Source of the DNA: Haloferula sp. BvORR071
GTDB taxonomy: Bacteria; Verrucomicrobiota; Verrucomicrobiia; Verrucomicrobiales; Akkermansiaceae
Assembly (NCBI RefSeq): GCF_000739615.1
Contig: NZ_BATP01000032.1
Coordinates: 1-64,000, forward strand
Direction: 5' to 3'
DNA length: 64,000 bases
Shown here piece after piece: positions 54,877 through 62,564 of the stretch. The position numbers and the translations under genes are program-made. Positions within the stretch are counted from its first letter, which is position 1, and each line of letters starts with the position of its first letter. The notes under the pieces were generated by a model that was given only the letters and a program-made list of their open reading frames with translations, was not told where the DNA came from and did not search any database.

Positions 54877-56271
54877 TTAGTGTTTTGCATCGCCGCCATC
54901 GGCGGACTTGTCCCAGAAGGCGACGAAGAAGATCACCGCGATGACCGCGGCCATGCCGGCGGGAAAGATCCAGTAGTTCTTCCAGTCGAGCATGGCCTTG
55001 GAAATCAATGTTGGGTCCGTGCCCTCGGGATACCCCTTGCCGAACATGCCCGCCAGGCTCTCGAAGAAAGAGGGAGTGGCCTTGCCGGCAGTCAAAGCGG
55101 TCACGTTTTCGAGAAGCGGTGCTTGCCCGGCAGGTGACACCCCGAACTCTTTCATGGTATTAGGCAGGGGACTCTCGGTGAAGGGAAACTTTCCACCGAA
55201 GGCCATGCGGAAGCCGAAGAACATGCCCAGACCCTGGGTCAGGAAGACTAGCAGCGACTGCGCTTGGCCGCGGATCTCGGCGGGGGCCTTCTTGTCGGTG
55301 TAGATGAAGCCGGTGACGAAGAAGAAGTCGTAGCAAACGCCGTGGAGAGCGACGCCGAGCAGGAGCATCCACGCGACTTGGTCTGGCGCGCCGAAAGCGA
55401 AGAGCGCGTAGCGGGCGACCCAGCAGAGCATGCCGATCAGCAGCATGAACTTCACCCCGAGCTTCCGGAAGAAGAAGGGGATGAGGATCATGAAGAAGAT
55501 CTCCGACATTTGGCCCAAGGTCATGGTGGAGGCTGGCTGCTTGAAGCCGGCGGCACCCAGATAGGCGGAGGTCTGGCCGTAGTAGTAAGCGAGAGGGATG
55601 CAGATCAGCATCGAGCAAACCGCGAAGACCAGGAAGGGCGGACTCTTCAGCAGCTTGAACGCGTCCACCATCAAGAGTGAGCCGAGATCAAGTGGCTTGT
55701 TCTTCGCGGGTGGCGGGGTGTGCGGCAAGGTGAAGCAGTAGAGGCCGAGCAGGAGACTGCAGATGGAACCCAGCCAAAAGATATTGAGCGAGGCGGACCA
55801 GCCTGCGGCGCCGAGTGCCAGGCCTGCGACGATCCAGCCGATGGTGCCCCAGACGCGGGCCTTCGGGAAATCTTCCTGCTTCAGGTGAGTAAAGGTGATG
55901 GTGTTCCCGAGTCCCAGCGTCGGCATGAAGCAGAGCATGTAGGCAATCATCAGCCAGACCATGAGTCCGCCCTTCTCGGCACCTTGCGGGGCGATGATGG
56001 CAATTCCGGCCATGATGGCACCGCCAATCAGCATCAGGAGCCCCATCACGCGCTCGGACGAAAACAAGCGATCCGCCACGAGGCCGAGGAAGAGAGGGGC
56101 GAAGATCGCGCCGAGGGGTGCACTTTCGTAAGCGCCACCGATGAAGTCGCCGAGCTTGTTGCCGCCCATCGCCAGCGCCAGCGTGGCGAACCACGAGCCC
56201 CAGGCGAAGAATTGTAGGAACATCATCACCGACAAGCGGGTGAGCACGGCGGGCGGGGCGGTTTTTTCCAT
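54877..56271 (-). CDS. MFS permease, nucleoside:H+ symporter-like
   Basis: The ATG at 56271 gives 464 aa with about twelve hydrophobic helices. The N-terminal pattern 'RLSVMMFLQFFAWGSWFATLALAM' and 'GAIFAPLFLGLVADRLFSSERVMGLLMLIGG' match the NUC/MFS-like family often found beside Gfo/Idh/MocA genes in this phylum. An insertion between the last helices (about residues 360-430) is unusual in length. The substrate is probably a sugar-type compound by context. Confidence 0.87.
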   Translation of the reverse strand: MEKTAPPAVLTRLSVMMFLQFFAWGSWFATLALAMGGNKLGDFIGGAYESAPLGAIFAPLFLGLVADRLFSSERVMGLLMLIGGAIMAGIAIIAPQGAEKGGLMVWLMIAYMLCFMPTLGLGNTITFTHLKQEDFPKARVWGTIGWIVAGLALGAAGWSASLNIFWLGSICSLLLGLYCFTLPHTPPPAKNKPLDLGSLLMVDAFKLLKSPPFLVFAVCSMLICIPLAYYYGQTSAYLGAAGFKQPASTMTLGQMSEIFFMILIPFFFRKLGVKFMLLIGMLCWVARYALFAFGAPDQVAWMLLLGVALHGVCYDFFFVTGFIYTDKKAPAEIRGQAQSLLVFLTQGLGMFFGFRMAFGGKFPFTESPLPNTMKEFGVSPAGQAPLLENVTALTAGKATPSFFESLAGMFGKGYPEGTDPTLISKAMLDWKNYWIFPAGMAAVIAVIFFVAFWDKSADGGDAKH

Positions 56272-56449
56272 GTTGAAGGGAGACTCGACGAGGTCTGCGC
56301 GGGGCGGCAAGCTTGAAGCATTCAGAATTCGGCGTAAATCGTCCGCTTCTCTCATGAAAAACGCGCTAATCTGTAATTTGCGCTTCCGCTGCTGAAAGCC
56401 GGAGCATGAAGTTTCGTATTCCCGTTCCGATTTAACCAAAGCACCTCGA

Positions 56450-57751
56450 ATGAATTCCCCATCCCTTACCCGTCGAAATGTGCTTGCCGGCACAGCGGTC
56501 ACTGCGGCCGTGGCCGGCTTTCCAAACCTGCTGCTTGGCCAAGGCGCGGCGAACAATGCGAAGCTGAAGATCGGCCTGATCGGTTGCGGTGGCCGTGGTT
56601 CCGGTGCTGCCACGCAGGCACTTAGCGCGGATCCGAACGTGGTGCTGTGGGCAATGGCGGATGCTTTCCCCGAGGCGCTTCAGGAAAGCCTCAAGGGCCT
56701 GCAGGCGCAGTACAGCGGCAAGGTCGAGGTGCCTGCCGAGCGCCAGTTCGTCGGGCTCGATGCCTATCAGAAGCTGCTCGAAAGCGGCGTGGATGTGGTC
56801 CTGCTGGGGACGCCTCCGGGATTCCGGCCGCAACACCTGCGCGCGGCGGTGGAGGCTGGCAAGCATGTCTTCGCCGAGAAGCCGATGGCGGTGGACGCGA
56901 CCGGCGTGAAGTCGGTGGTGGAATCCGCCAAGCTGGCGAAGCAAAAGGGCGTGGCGATCCAGCACGGCTTTTGCTGGCGCTTCGCCCCGGGCGTGCGCGA
57001 GCTCTACGCCAAAATCACTTCCGGCGAGCTGGGCCGCATTTACTCGGTCTATGGTACCTACATGGGCAGCCCGCCGAAGCCGCTGCAACCAGGCATGAAG
57101 AAGCCGGACAACATGTCTGACGTGGAATGGCAGCTCCGTTGGTGGACGAATTTCGAGTGGGCCAGCGGTGGCCCGCTGCTGGAGCAGGCGGTCCACACCG
57201 TGGACAAGATCGCATGGGCGATGGGTGATGTCGCGCCGATCGCCGCCGTGGCCAATGGCGGCCGCGCCTACCGCACCGATGCCGGTAACGTTTACGACCA
57301 CTACAACATTGTCTTTGAATACCCGGGCGGCGTGATGTGCCACCTCGGCGAGCGCCAATACCTTGGATGTCACACCGAAACCGTCGACCGCGTGTATTGC
57401 GAGAAGGGCACGGCGATTGCGCCGAACACCCCGATGGTCTTGGGTCTCGATGGCAAGAAGCGGGATTGGATGTTCCGTGCTGCGCCGGGATCCGAGCAGA
57501 ACATGTATCAGGTCTGTCACAACGAGTTCTTCGCCGCGCTGCGCCGGGGTGAGATCATCAATACCGGGGAGTACATGGCGAATAGCACCATGCTCGGCCT
57601 GCTGGGCCGCGAGGCTGCCCACAGCGGCCAGCGCGTGACCTGGGAGCAGATGTGGGCATCGGCCCAGGATCAGGCGCCGGACACCTTGAAAATGACCGAC
57701 AGCTTCCCGGTGGCACCGGTGCCGGTTCCGGGCGTGCACAAGTTCGCCTGA
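56450..57751 (+). CDS. Tat-exported Gfo/Idh/MocA family oxidoreductase
   Basis: This 433-aa protein begins MNSPSLTRRNVLAGTAVTA, a twin-arginine signal. The Rossmann motif is 'IGLIGCGGRGSGAATQAL', 'HVFAEKPMAVD' holds the EKP lysine and 'GGPLLEQAVHTVDKIAW' the histidine-bearing helix. It diverges from the MFS permease gene with 178 bp between starts, which could hold a shared control region. It and the oppositely oriented family member lie on either side of that permease, suggesting one catabolic locus. Confidence 0.9.
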   Translation: MNSPSLTRRNVLAGTAVTAAVAGFPNLLLGQGAANNAKLKIGLIGCGGRGSGAATQALSADPNVVLWAMADAFPEALQESLKGLQAQYSGKVEVPAERQFVGLDAYQKLLESGVDVVLLGTPPGFRPQHLRAAVEAGKHVFAEKPMAVDATGVKSVVESAKLAKQKGVAIQHGFCWRFAPGVRELYAKITSGELGRIYSVYGTYMGSPPKPLQPGMKKPDNMSDVEWQLRWWTNFEWASGGPLLEQAVHTVDKIAWAMGDVAPIAAVANGGRAYRTDAGNVYDHYNIVFEYPGGVMCHLGERQYLGCHTETVDRVYCEKGTAIAPNTPMVLGLDGKKRDWMFRAAPGSEQNMYQVCHNEFFAALRRGEIINTGEYMANSTMLGLLGREAAHSGQRVTWEQMWASAQDQAPDTLKMTDSFPVAPVPVPGVHKFA

Positions 57752-57851
57752 TCCGATCCGCTTGGTTCCATTTCATTTCATATCCCGACCGGGTTTTCCA
57801 CGGGGCGCGGACTGGACTTGGTCCATGCCGCGCCCTCATGCTTCTCTGCCC

Positions 57852-59009
57852 ATGACCTCGCGTTCCCTTCTTGCCGCTTGTGCCTTGCTGGCCCCTGCAT
57901 GCGTCTTTGCCCAGACGGCTGCGCCCGAAGCGCCGGCTGCCGCCGCACCGGAACTACCAAATCCGCAGTACTTCCCGGTGACCGAGAAGATCTTCGAGGT
58001 GGTGAAGAAGAAGGGCGATGCACCCGCGGATGCGGCAGCGATGAAGGCCTACACGGAAACCGTGTCGCAGGCGAAGGATGCGAAGTTCGACCTGGTGCCG
58101 GTGCCGGGCGGTGAATTCACGATTGGCTCACCCGAGTCCGAGAAGGGCCGTAAGGCCGATGAAGGTCCGCAGGTGAAGGTCGCGCTCGATCCTTTCTGGA
58201 TAGGCAAGTGCGAGATGACCTGGGACATCTACCGGGCCTTCATGGAGAACGGCAAGTCCCGCAACAAGGACGGCACGCTCGACCGCGACTCTAACAACAA
58301 GACTTCCGAAGCGCCGGAAATCAAAGAGGGCGAGAGCCTCGTGGATGTCGTCAGCCAGCCGACTCCGCCCTACGTGCCGATGCACTTCGAGATGGGCGAG
58401 GGCTACAGCGCCGGATGGCCGGCGGTGGCGATGACCCATCACGCGGCCAGCAAGTTCTGCGAGTGGCTCACTGCTCAGACTGGCCACTACTACCGCCTGC
58501 CCACGGAAGCGGAGTGGGAATACGCCTGCCGTGCCGGATCGACCACCGCCTACTGCTTCGGCGATGATCCTGCCCAGCTCGGCGACTACGCGTGGTCGAT
58601 GGAGAATGCGAATTACACCTACCAAAAGGTCGGCCAGAAGAAGCCGAATGCTTGGGGCATCTACGACATGCACGGCAATGTCTCCGAGTGGTGCCTGGAT
58701 GCCTATGCCGCTGACACTTATGGCAAGTGGCAGGCGGGCGCGAAGAATCCCTGGGTGCCGGCGGTGAACCGCTATCCGCACTCGACCCGTGGCGGGAACT
58801 ATTTCGACGGCGGCCCGGAAACGCTGCGCTCCGCGGCGCGGGTGCCCTCGGACCCGCAGTGGAAGGCGATCGATCCGCAGAATCCCAAATCGATCTGGTA
58901 CTTCACCAATGGCCCTTTCATCGGCTTCCGCGTGGTGCGGCCGATGACCGTGCCGGACGTGAAGGTGATGCACAAGATGTGGAATACCGGCCCGGGCCCG
59001 AAGGAGTAG
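57852..59009 (+). CDS. FGE-sulfatase (SUMF1) domain secreted protein
   Basis: The ATG at 57852 gives 385 aa with a signal peptide (MTSRSLLAACALLAPACVFAQ). The SUMF1-type domain (about residues 78-375) shows 'VPVPGGEFTIGSPESE', 'LPTEAEWEYACRAGS', 'WGIYDMHGNVSEWCLDAYA' and 'STRGGNYFDGGPETLRSAARV'. Near the end, where sulfatase-activating enzymes carry two copper-binding cysteines, no Cys pair is present, so it is probably a non-enzymatic or different-function family member. No sulfatase gene is in the window. Confidence 0.83.
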   Translation: MTSRSLLAACALLAPACVFAQTAAPEAPAAAAPELPNPQYFPVTEKIFEVVKKKGDAPADAAAMKAYTETVSQAKDAKFDLVPVPGGEFTIGSPESEKGRKADEGPQVKVALDPFWIGKCEMTWDIYRAFMENGKSRNKDGTLDRDSNNKTSEAPEIKEGESLVDVVSQPTPPYVPMHFEMGEGYSAGWPAVAMTHHAASKFCEWLTAQTGHYYRLPTEAEWEYACRAGSTTAYCFGDDPAQLGDYAWSMENANYTYQKVGQKKPNAWGIYDMHGNVSEWCLDAYAADTYGKWQAGAKNPWVPAVNRYPHSTRGGNYFDGGPETLRSAARVPSDPQWKAIDPQNPKSIWYFTNGPFIGFRVVRPMTVPDVKVMHKMWNTGPGPKE

Positions 59010-59055
59010 GCAGCCGCAGGCTTGAATGGCGGGCGGGTATTGCCACTATTTCGGC

Positions 59056-59973
59056 ATGTCCGCCCGCGTCCGCGTTTGCAGTTTCTGGTTCATCGCGGCG
59101 GCCAGCTTGGCCCAGGCGCAGGCGCAGGATCTCGCCTTCGAGCGGCGGAAGTCCGATGTCGAGCTGAAGGCCCGGAGCCTTACCGAAGCCAGCGGGATGG
59201 CGGCTTCGACCCGCGATGACAGCCTGCTCTGGCTGCTCAACGACAGCGGCAGCCCGGCGGAGCTTTTCCTAACAGACATCAACGGCGCGGACCGCGGCAA
59301 GGTGCTCGTGGACGGCGTGCTGAATGTCGACTGGGAGGACCTCGCGTCCTTTGTCTTCGAGAAGAAGTCCTACCTCCTGATCGCGGACACTGGCGACAAT
59401 GGCTCGCAGCGGTCGGAATGCGCGCTGCACATTGTGGCTGAGCCGGCTGCACCGCAGGCAGGCGCCCAGTTCGCGGGCAAGATCCCCGTGGCCTGGAGCA
59501 TCCATTTCCGCTACGAGGACGGCCCGCGCGATTGCGAGTCCGTGAGTGTGGACGCCAAGGCCGGGAAGATCCTGCTGCTGAGCAAGCGCACCAATCCACC
59601 GATGCTCTACGAGCTGCCCTTGAAGCCGGAGAAGCCGGGCCTGCAGATCGCGAAGAAGATCGGCCAGCTCAGCAAGAATCTGCCGAATGGGATGCCGCCC
59701 ATGCCCTTCGGCACCCAGCCGACCGGCATGTCGATCGCGGCGGATGGCTCGATGGCGGCGGTGGTCACCTATGCCAAGGCCTTCATTTTCCCGCGCCACG
59801 ACGGGGAGTCTTGGGCGGCGGCATTCGCCCGGGAGCCGCTTGCCTTGTCTGGCCACCACCTGCGCCAGGCGGAGTCGATCGCGTTTTCCCGGGACGGGTC
59901 CTTGATCCGCATCGCCTCGGAGGGCGCGGGCAGCCCGATCGTGCTCTATGGCCGGGTGGCGGCGAAAAAGTGA
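59056..59973 (+). CDS. Secreted beta-propeller-like protein
   Basis: The ATG at 59056 gives 305 aa with a signal peptide (MSARVRVCSFWFIAAASLAQAQ). Patterns such as 'LWLLNDSGSPAELFLTDING', 'VDWEDLASFVFEKKSYLLIADTGDN' and 'ESVSVDAKAGKILLLSKRT' look like propeller blades of the esterase-like phytase/SdiA-regulated type, at moderate certainty. An exported role is clear; the ligand is not. It follows the FGE-like gene by 46 bp and precedes a permease by 50 bp. Confidence 0.7.
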   Translation: MSARVRVCSFWFIAAASLAQAQAQDLAFERRKSDVELKARSLTEASGMAASTRDDSLLWLLNDSGSPAELFLTDINGADRGKVLVDGVLNVDWEDLASFVFEKKSYLLIADTGDNGSQRSECALHIVAEPAAPQAGAQFAGKIPVAWSIHFRYEDGPRDCESVSVDAKAGKILLLSKRTNPPMLYELPLKPEKPGLQIAKKIGQLSKNLPNGMPPMPFGTQPTGMSIAADGSMAAVVTYAKAFIFPRHDGESWAAAFAREPLALSGHHLRQAESIAFSRDGSLIRIASEGAGSPIVLYGRVAAKK

Positions 59974-60023
59974 TGTGGCTCGCGGACCTTGCCGGGGCGG
60001 CGGATCGCGGCTAGGCAAGGCGC

Positions 60024-61637
60024 ATGGCTCGCCGCTCTTTCAGTTTCATGCTCGCCTGGCGCTATCTCAACCCGCGCCGGGCCCTGCTTTCCGCCGTGAC
60101 CCTGATCTCGGTCACGGGGGTGCTGCTCGGCGTGCTGGTGCTGGTAGTGGTGATGTCGGTTTACACCGGCTTGGAGAAGAAGGTGAAGGAGCGCGTGCTG
60201 GGGTTCACACCACACGTGCGCGTGAACTTCGTGCCCGATCACCGACTGACCGCGATCGACAACTGGCGGGAGATCGCCAACGACCTGAAAAAAGCGCCGC
60301 ACGTGCAGTCCGCGACACCGGTGATCCAGGATTATGTCTTGATGGTGAGCGATGTGGCGAGGCGCCCGGTGTCCTTCAAAGCCGTCGATACCGAAGATCC
60401 CGAGCAGGTAAAGTCGCTCCAGGGAATGCTCGATAGCGGCTATCCGGAGAGCCGGGCGGACATGGGTATGGACGATTATGTCATCGTCTCCTCCAACCTG
60501 GCATCGCAAACTCGCATGCATGTCGGCGATAAGATCAGGTTCTTCTCCGCAAAGAATCTCGATGAGGCGGAGAAGATCGACAAGCTCGACCGCGAGCCGC
60601 CGCTCCGCCTCAAATACGCGGATGAGCTTGCCGCTGCCAAGGCTGCCTTGAAGACCGCTTTCGAGAGCCGCGGCGACAAGGTCTTTCTGAGCGATGACAA
60701 CTACAATGAGGTCGTCACCCCATTGGGTCTTGCCTACGCGGACAACGAGGGAACGCGGCCCCAGGAAATCGCAATCCTGGAGCGCTTCGCCGAGATGCTC
60801 AAGAGCGTCGACGTGGTTGATGGCGGCGCATTGTTTGAGAAGACCGTTCCGGCCGAAGCCGGAAAGGTATTGGCAGAGCTCGATACCACCAATGTGGAGG
60901 AGATGAACGCAGAGAACGCCAAGCGTTTCCGGGAGATTATCCTGCCAAAGGAGGCGACGGTCTATGGCGTCTATCAGGCCTCGCAGATGATGCTCACACC
61001 GGATGTCCTGATGCCTCTCCATCTGGCCCAGAATCTTTCGGGCTTGGACGACGGTGTGCAGGGGATCGGGCTGCGCATCGACGATCCCTATCAGGCGGTC
61101 AAAGTAGCGGAACAGATCCAAGCCGGCATGCCGGAGGGCTGGGTGGCGGGCACTTGGCTGGATGAGTTGGGCGAGATTTCGAAGCTGCTCAACCAGCAGC
61201 GTGCGATGATGTATTTCGTGCTCTCCTTCATCATGATCATCTCGGCGTTCTCGATGATGGCGGTGATGTTCACGACCACCATCCAGAAGCGCCGGGAGAT
61301 CGGCGTGATGAAGGCACTGGGTGCGGCCCCAGGGCAGATTGTAGGGGTATTCCTGAACCAAGGGATGATCCTCGGCTTCATCGGCTCGCTGCTAGGGGTA
61401 GGCTTGGGCCTGCTCGTGATCCGCTTCATCAAGCCGCTGCAGGAGGCCATGCGAGTCATGGGCTTCGATCCCTTTTCGAAATCCTTCATCGGGGTCGATG
61501 GCCTGCCGGCCGAGGTGAATCCGACCGAGGTGGTCATCATTGCCGTTTCCGCCTTCGTTCTTTGCACCCTCGCGGCGCTGGTGCCGGCCTATTTCGCCTC
61601 GCGCAGCGATGCGGCGAAATCGTTGCGGAACCTGTGA
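60024..61637 (+). CDS. LolC/LolE-type ABC transporter permease (FtsX family)
   Basis: This 537-aa protein has the LolC/E layout: an N-terminal helix ('ALLSAVTLISVTGVLLGVLVLVVVMSVYTGLEKKVKERVLGF'), a long periplasmic domain (about residues 60-390), then three helices with the FtsX-like C-terminal domain ('IIQKRREIGVMKALGAAPGQIVGVF' region, about 400-537). The family extracts lipoproteins from the inner membrane together with the LolD ATPase. No ATPase gene is in the visible neighbourhood. The periplasmic part is longer than in E. coli LolC. Confidence 0.86.
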   Translation: MARRSFSFMLAWRYLNPRRALLSAVTLISVTGVLLGVLVLVVVMSVYTGLEKKVKERVLGFTPHVRVNFVPDHRLTAIDNWREIANDLKKAPHVQSATPVIQDYVLMVSDVARRPVSFKAVDTEDPEQVKSLQGMLDSGYPESRADMGMDDYVIVSSNLASQTRMHVGDKIRFFSAKNLDEAEKIDKLDREPPLRLKYADELAAAKAALKTAFESRGDKVFLSDDNYNEVVTPLGLAYADNEGTRPQEIAILERFAEMLKSVDVVDGGALFEKTVPAEAGKVLAELDTTNVEEMNAENAKRFREIILPKEATVYGVYQASQMMLTPDVLMPLHLAQNLSGLDDGVQGIGLRIDDPYQAVKVAEQIQAGMPEGWVAGTWLDELGEISKLLNQQRAMMYFVLSFIMIISAFSMMAVMFTTTIQKRREIGVMKALGAAPGQIVGVFLNQGMILGFIGSLLGVGLGLLVIRFIKPLQEAMRVMGFDPFSKSFIGVDGLPAEVNPTEVVIIAVSAFVLCTLAALVPAYFASRSDAAKSLRNL

Positions 61638-61749
61638 GGATTCCGGCCTTGGCCCCCTTTTCCCGTCCGCCCGATTCTAACCGGGTAGAGAATCCGAAGC
61701 CGCTTTTATAGTCGCAGAAACTGCGGCCATACGGTGAAATACGGACGTC

Positions 61750-62535
61750 GTGAAGGAAATTTGGGACCTAGCCACCAGCCCGGCGATGCTGCCGTTGACC
61801 ATCCTGTTGGTGCCCGTCGGCCTTTACTGGCTGCTGACTCTGATCGGGATCGCGGGCCATGGACATGGCCATGCGCACGGCGGCCACCATGGCGCGGGCC
61901 ATGGTCACGCCGGAGGGCATCATGGCCCGATCCACGGCGGTCACGGGCATGGGCACGCTCACGGCCCGGTCCATGGCGCCGCGGGGCATCACGGGCATGC
62001 TCCTGGCCACTCGAACGGGCACGGCCACGCCACCGGGCACCATCATCATGGCGACGGTGAGCATCATTTCTTCGGGGACCTGCTCCAAGGCGCGCTTCGA
62101 GTCGTCAATGCCGAGGAAATGCCCGTGATGGGCGTTCTCTCAGTCCTGATCCTGTTGATCTGGGGCGGCGCGATGCTTGGCAATTACTGGTTCAATCCGA
62201 GTGCGACCGGCTGGGGTGGTGCCTTGGTAATCCTGGGTGCTCTTATTAGTGCCATCATTCTCACAAGGCTGGTGCTCACGCCGTTGAAGCCACTCTTCAA
62301 GTTCCTGCAAAACGACCCCGAGCCCGAAGCTCCTCTCATCGGCCGGACCGGCTATGTCCGCACCGCCGTGGTCGATGAAAAGTATGGTCAGGTGGTGGTC
62401 GATAACCGCGGTGCCCCGATCATCGTAGGTGCCCGCTTGGCCCAAGGCAGCGAACCCATCGAGCGCAATGCCCACGTGCTTGTAGTGAGCCGCGACGAAG
62501 ACTCCGGCCTCTACGTGGTTCGTTCCGCCCACTGA
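61750..62535 (+). CDS. His-rich membrane protein, YqiJ/NfeD-like
   Basis: This 261-aa protein (GTG start) has a first helix (about residues 12-35), a Gly/His-rich segment with about 28 histidines (about 36-105), two more helices (about 122-170), and a C-terminal beta-rich OB-like domain from 'LIGRTGYVRTAVVDEKYGQVVVDN'. This matches the YqiJ/NfeD-type partners of flotillins, and the flotillin gene follows after 29 bp. The His-rich insert is unusual and could bind divalent metals. Confidence 0.8.
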   Translation: MKEIWDLATSPAMLPLTILLVPVGLYWLLTLIGIAGHGHGHAHGGHHGAGHGHAGGHHGPIHGGHGHGHAHGPVHGAAGHHGHAPGHSNGHGHATGHHHHGDGEHHFFGDLLQGALRVVNAEEMPVMGVLSVLILLIWGGAMLGNYWFNPSATGWGGALVILGALISAIILTRLVLTPLKPLFKFLQNDPEPEAPLIGRTGYVRTAVVDEKYGQVVVDNRGAPIIVGARLAQGSEPIERNAHVLVVSRDEDSGLYVVRSAH

Positions 62536-62564
62536 TAAAACTCTCCCAACAACGATAAAAACAA

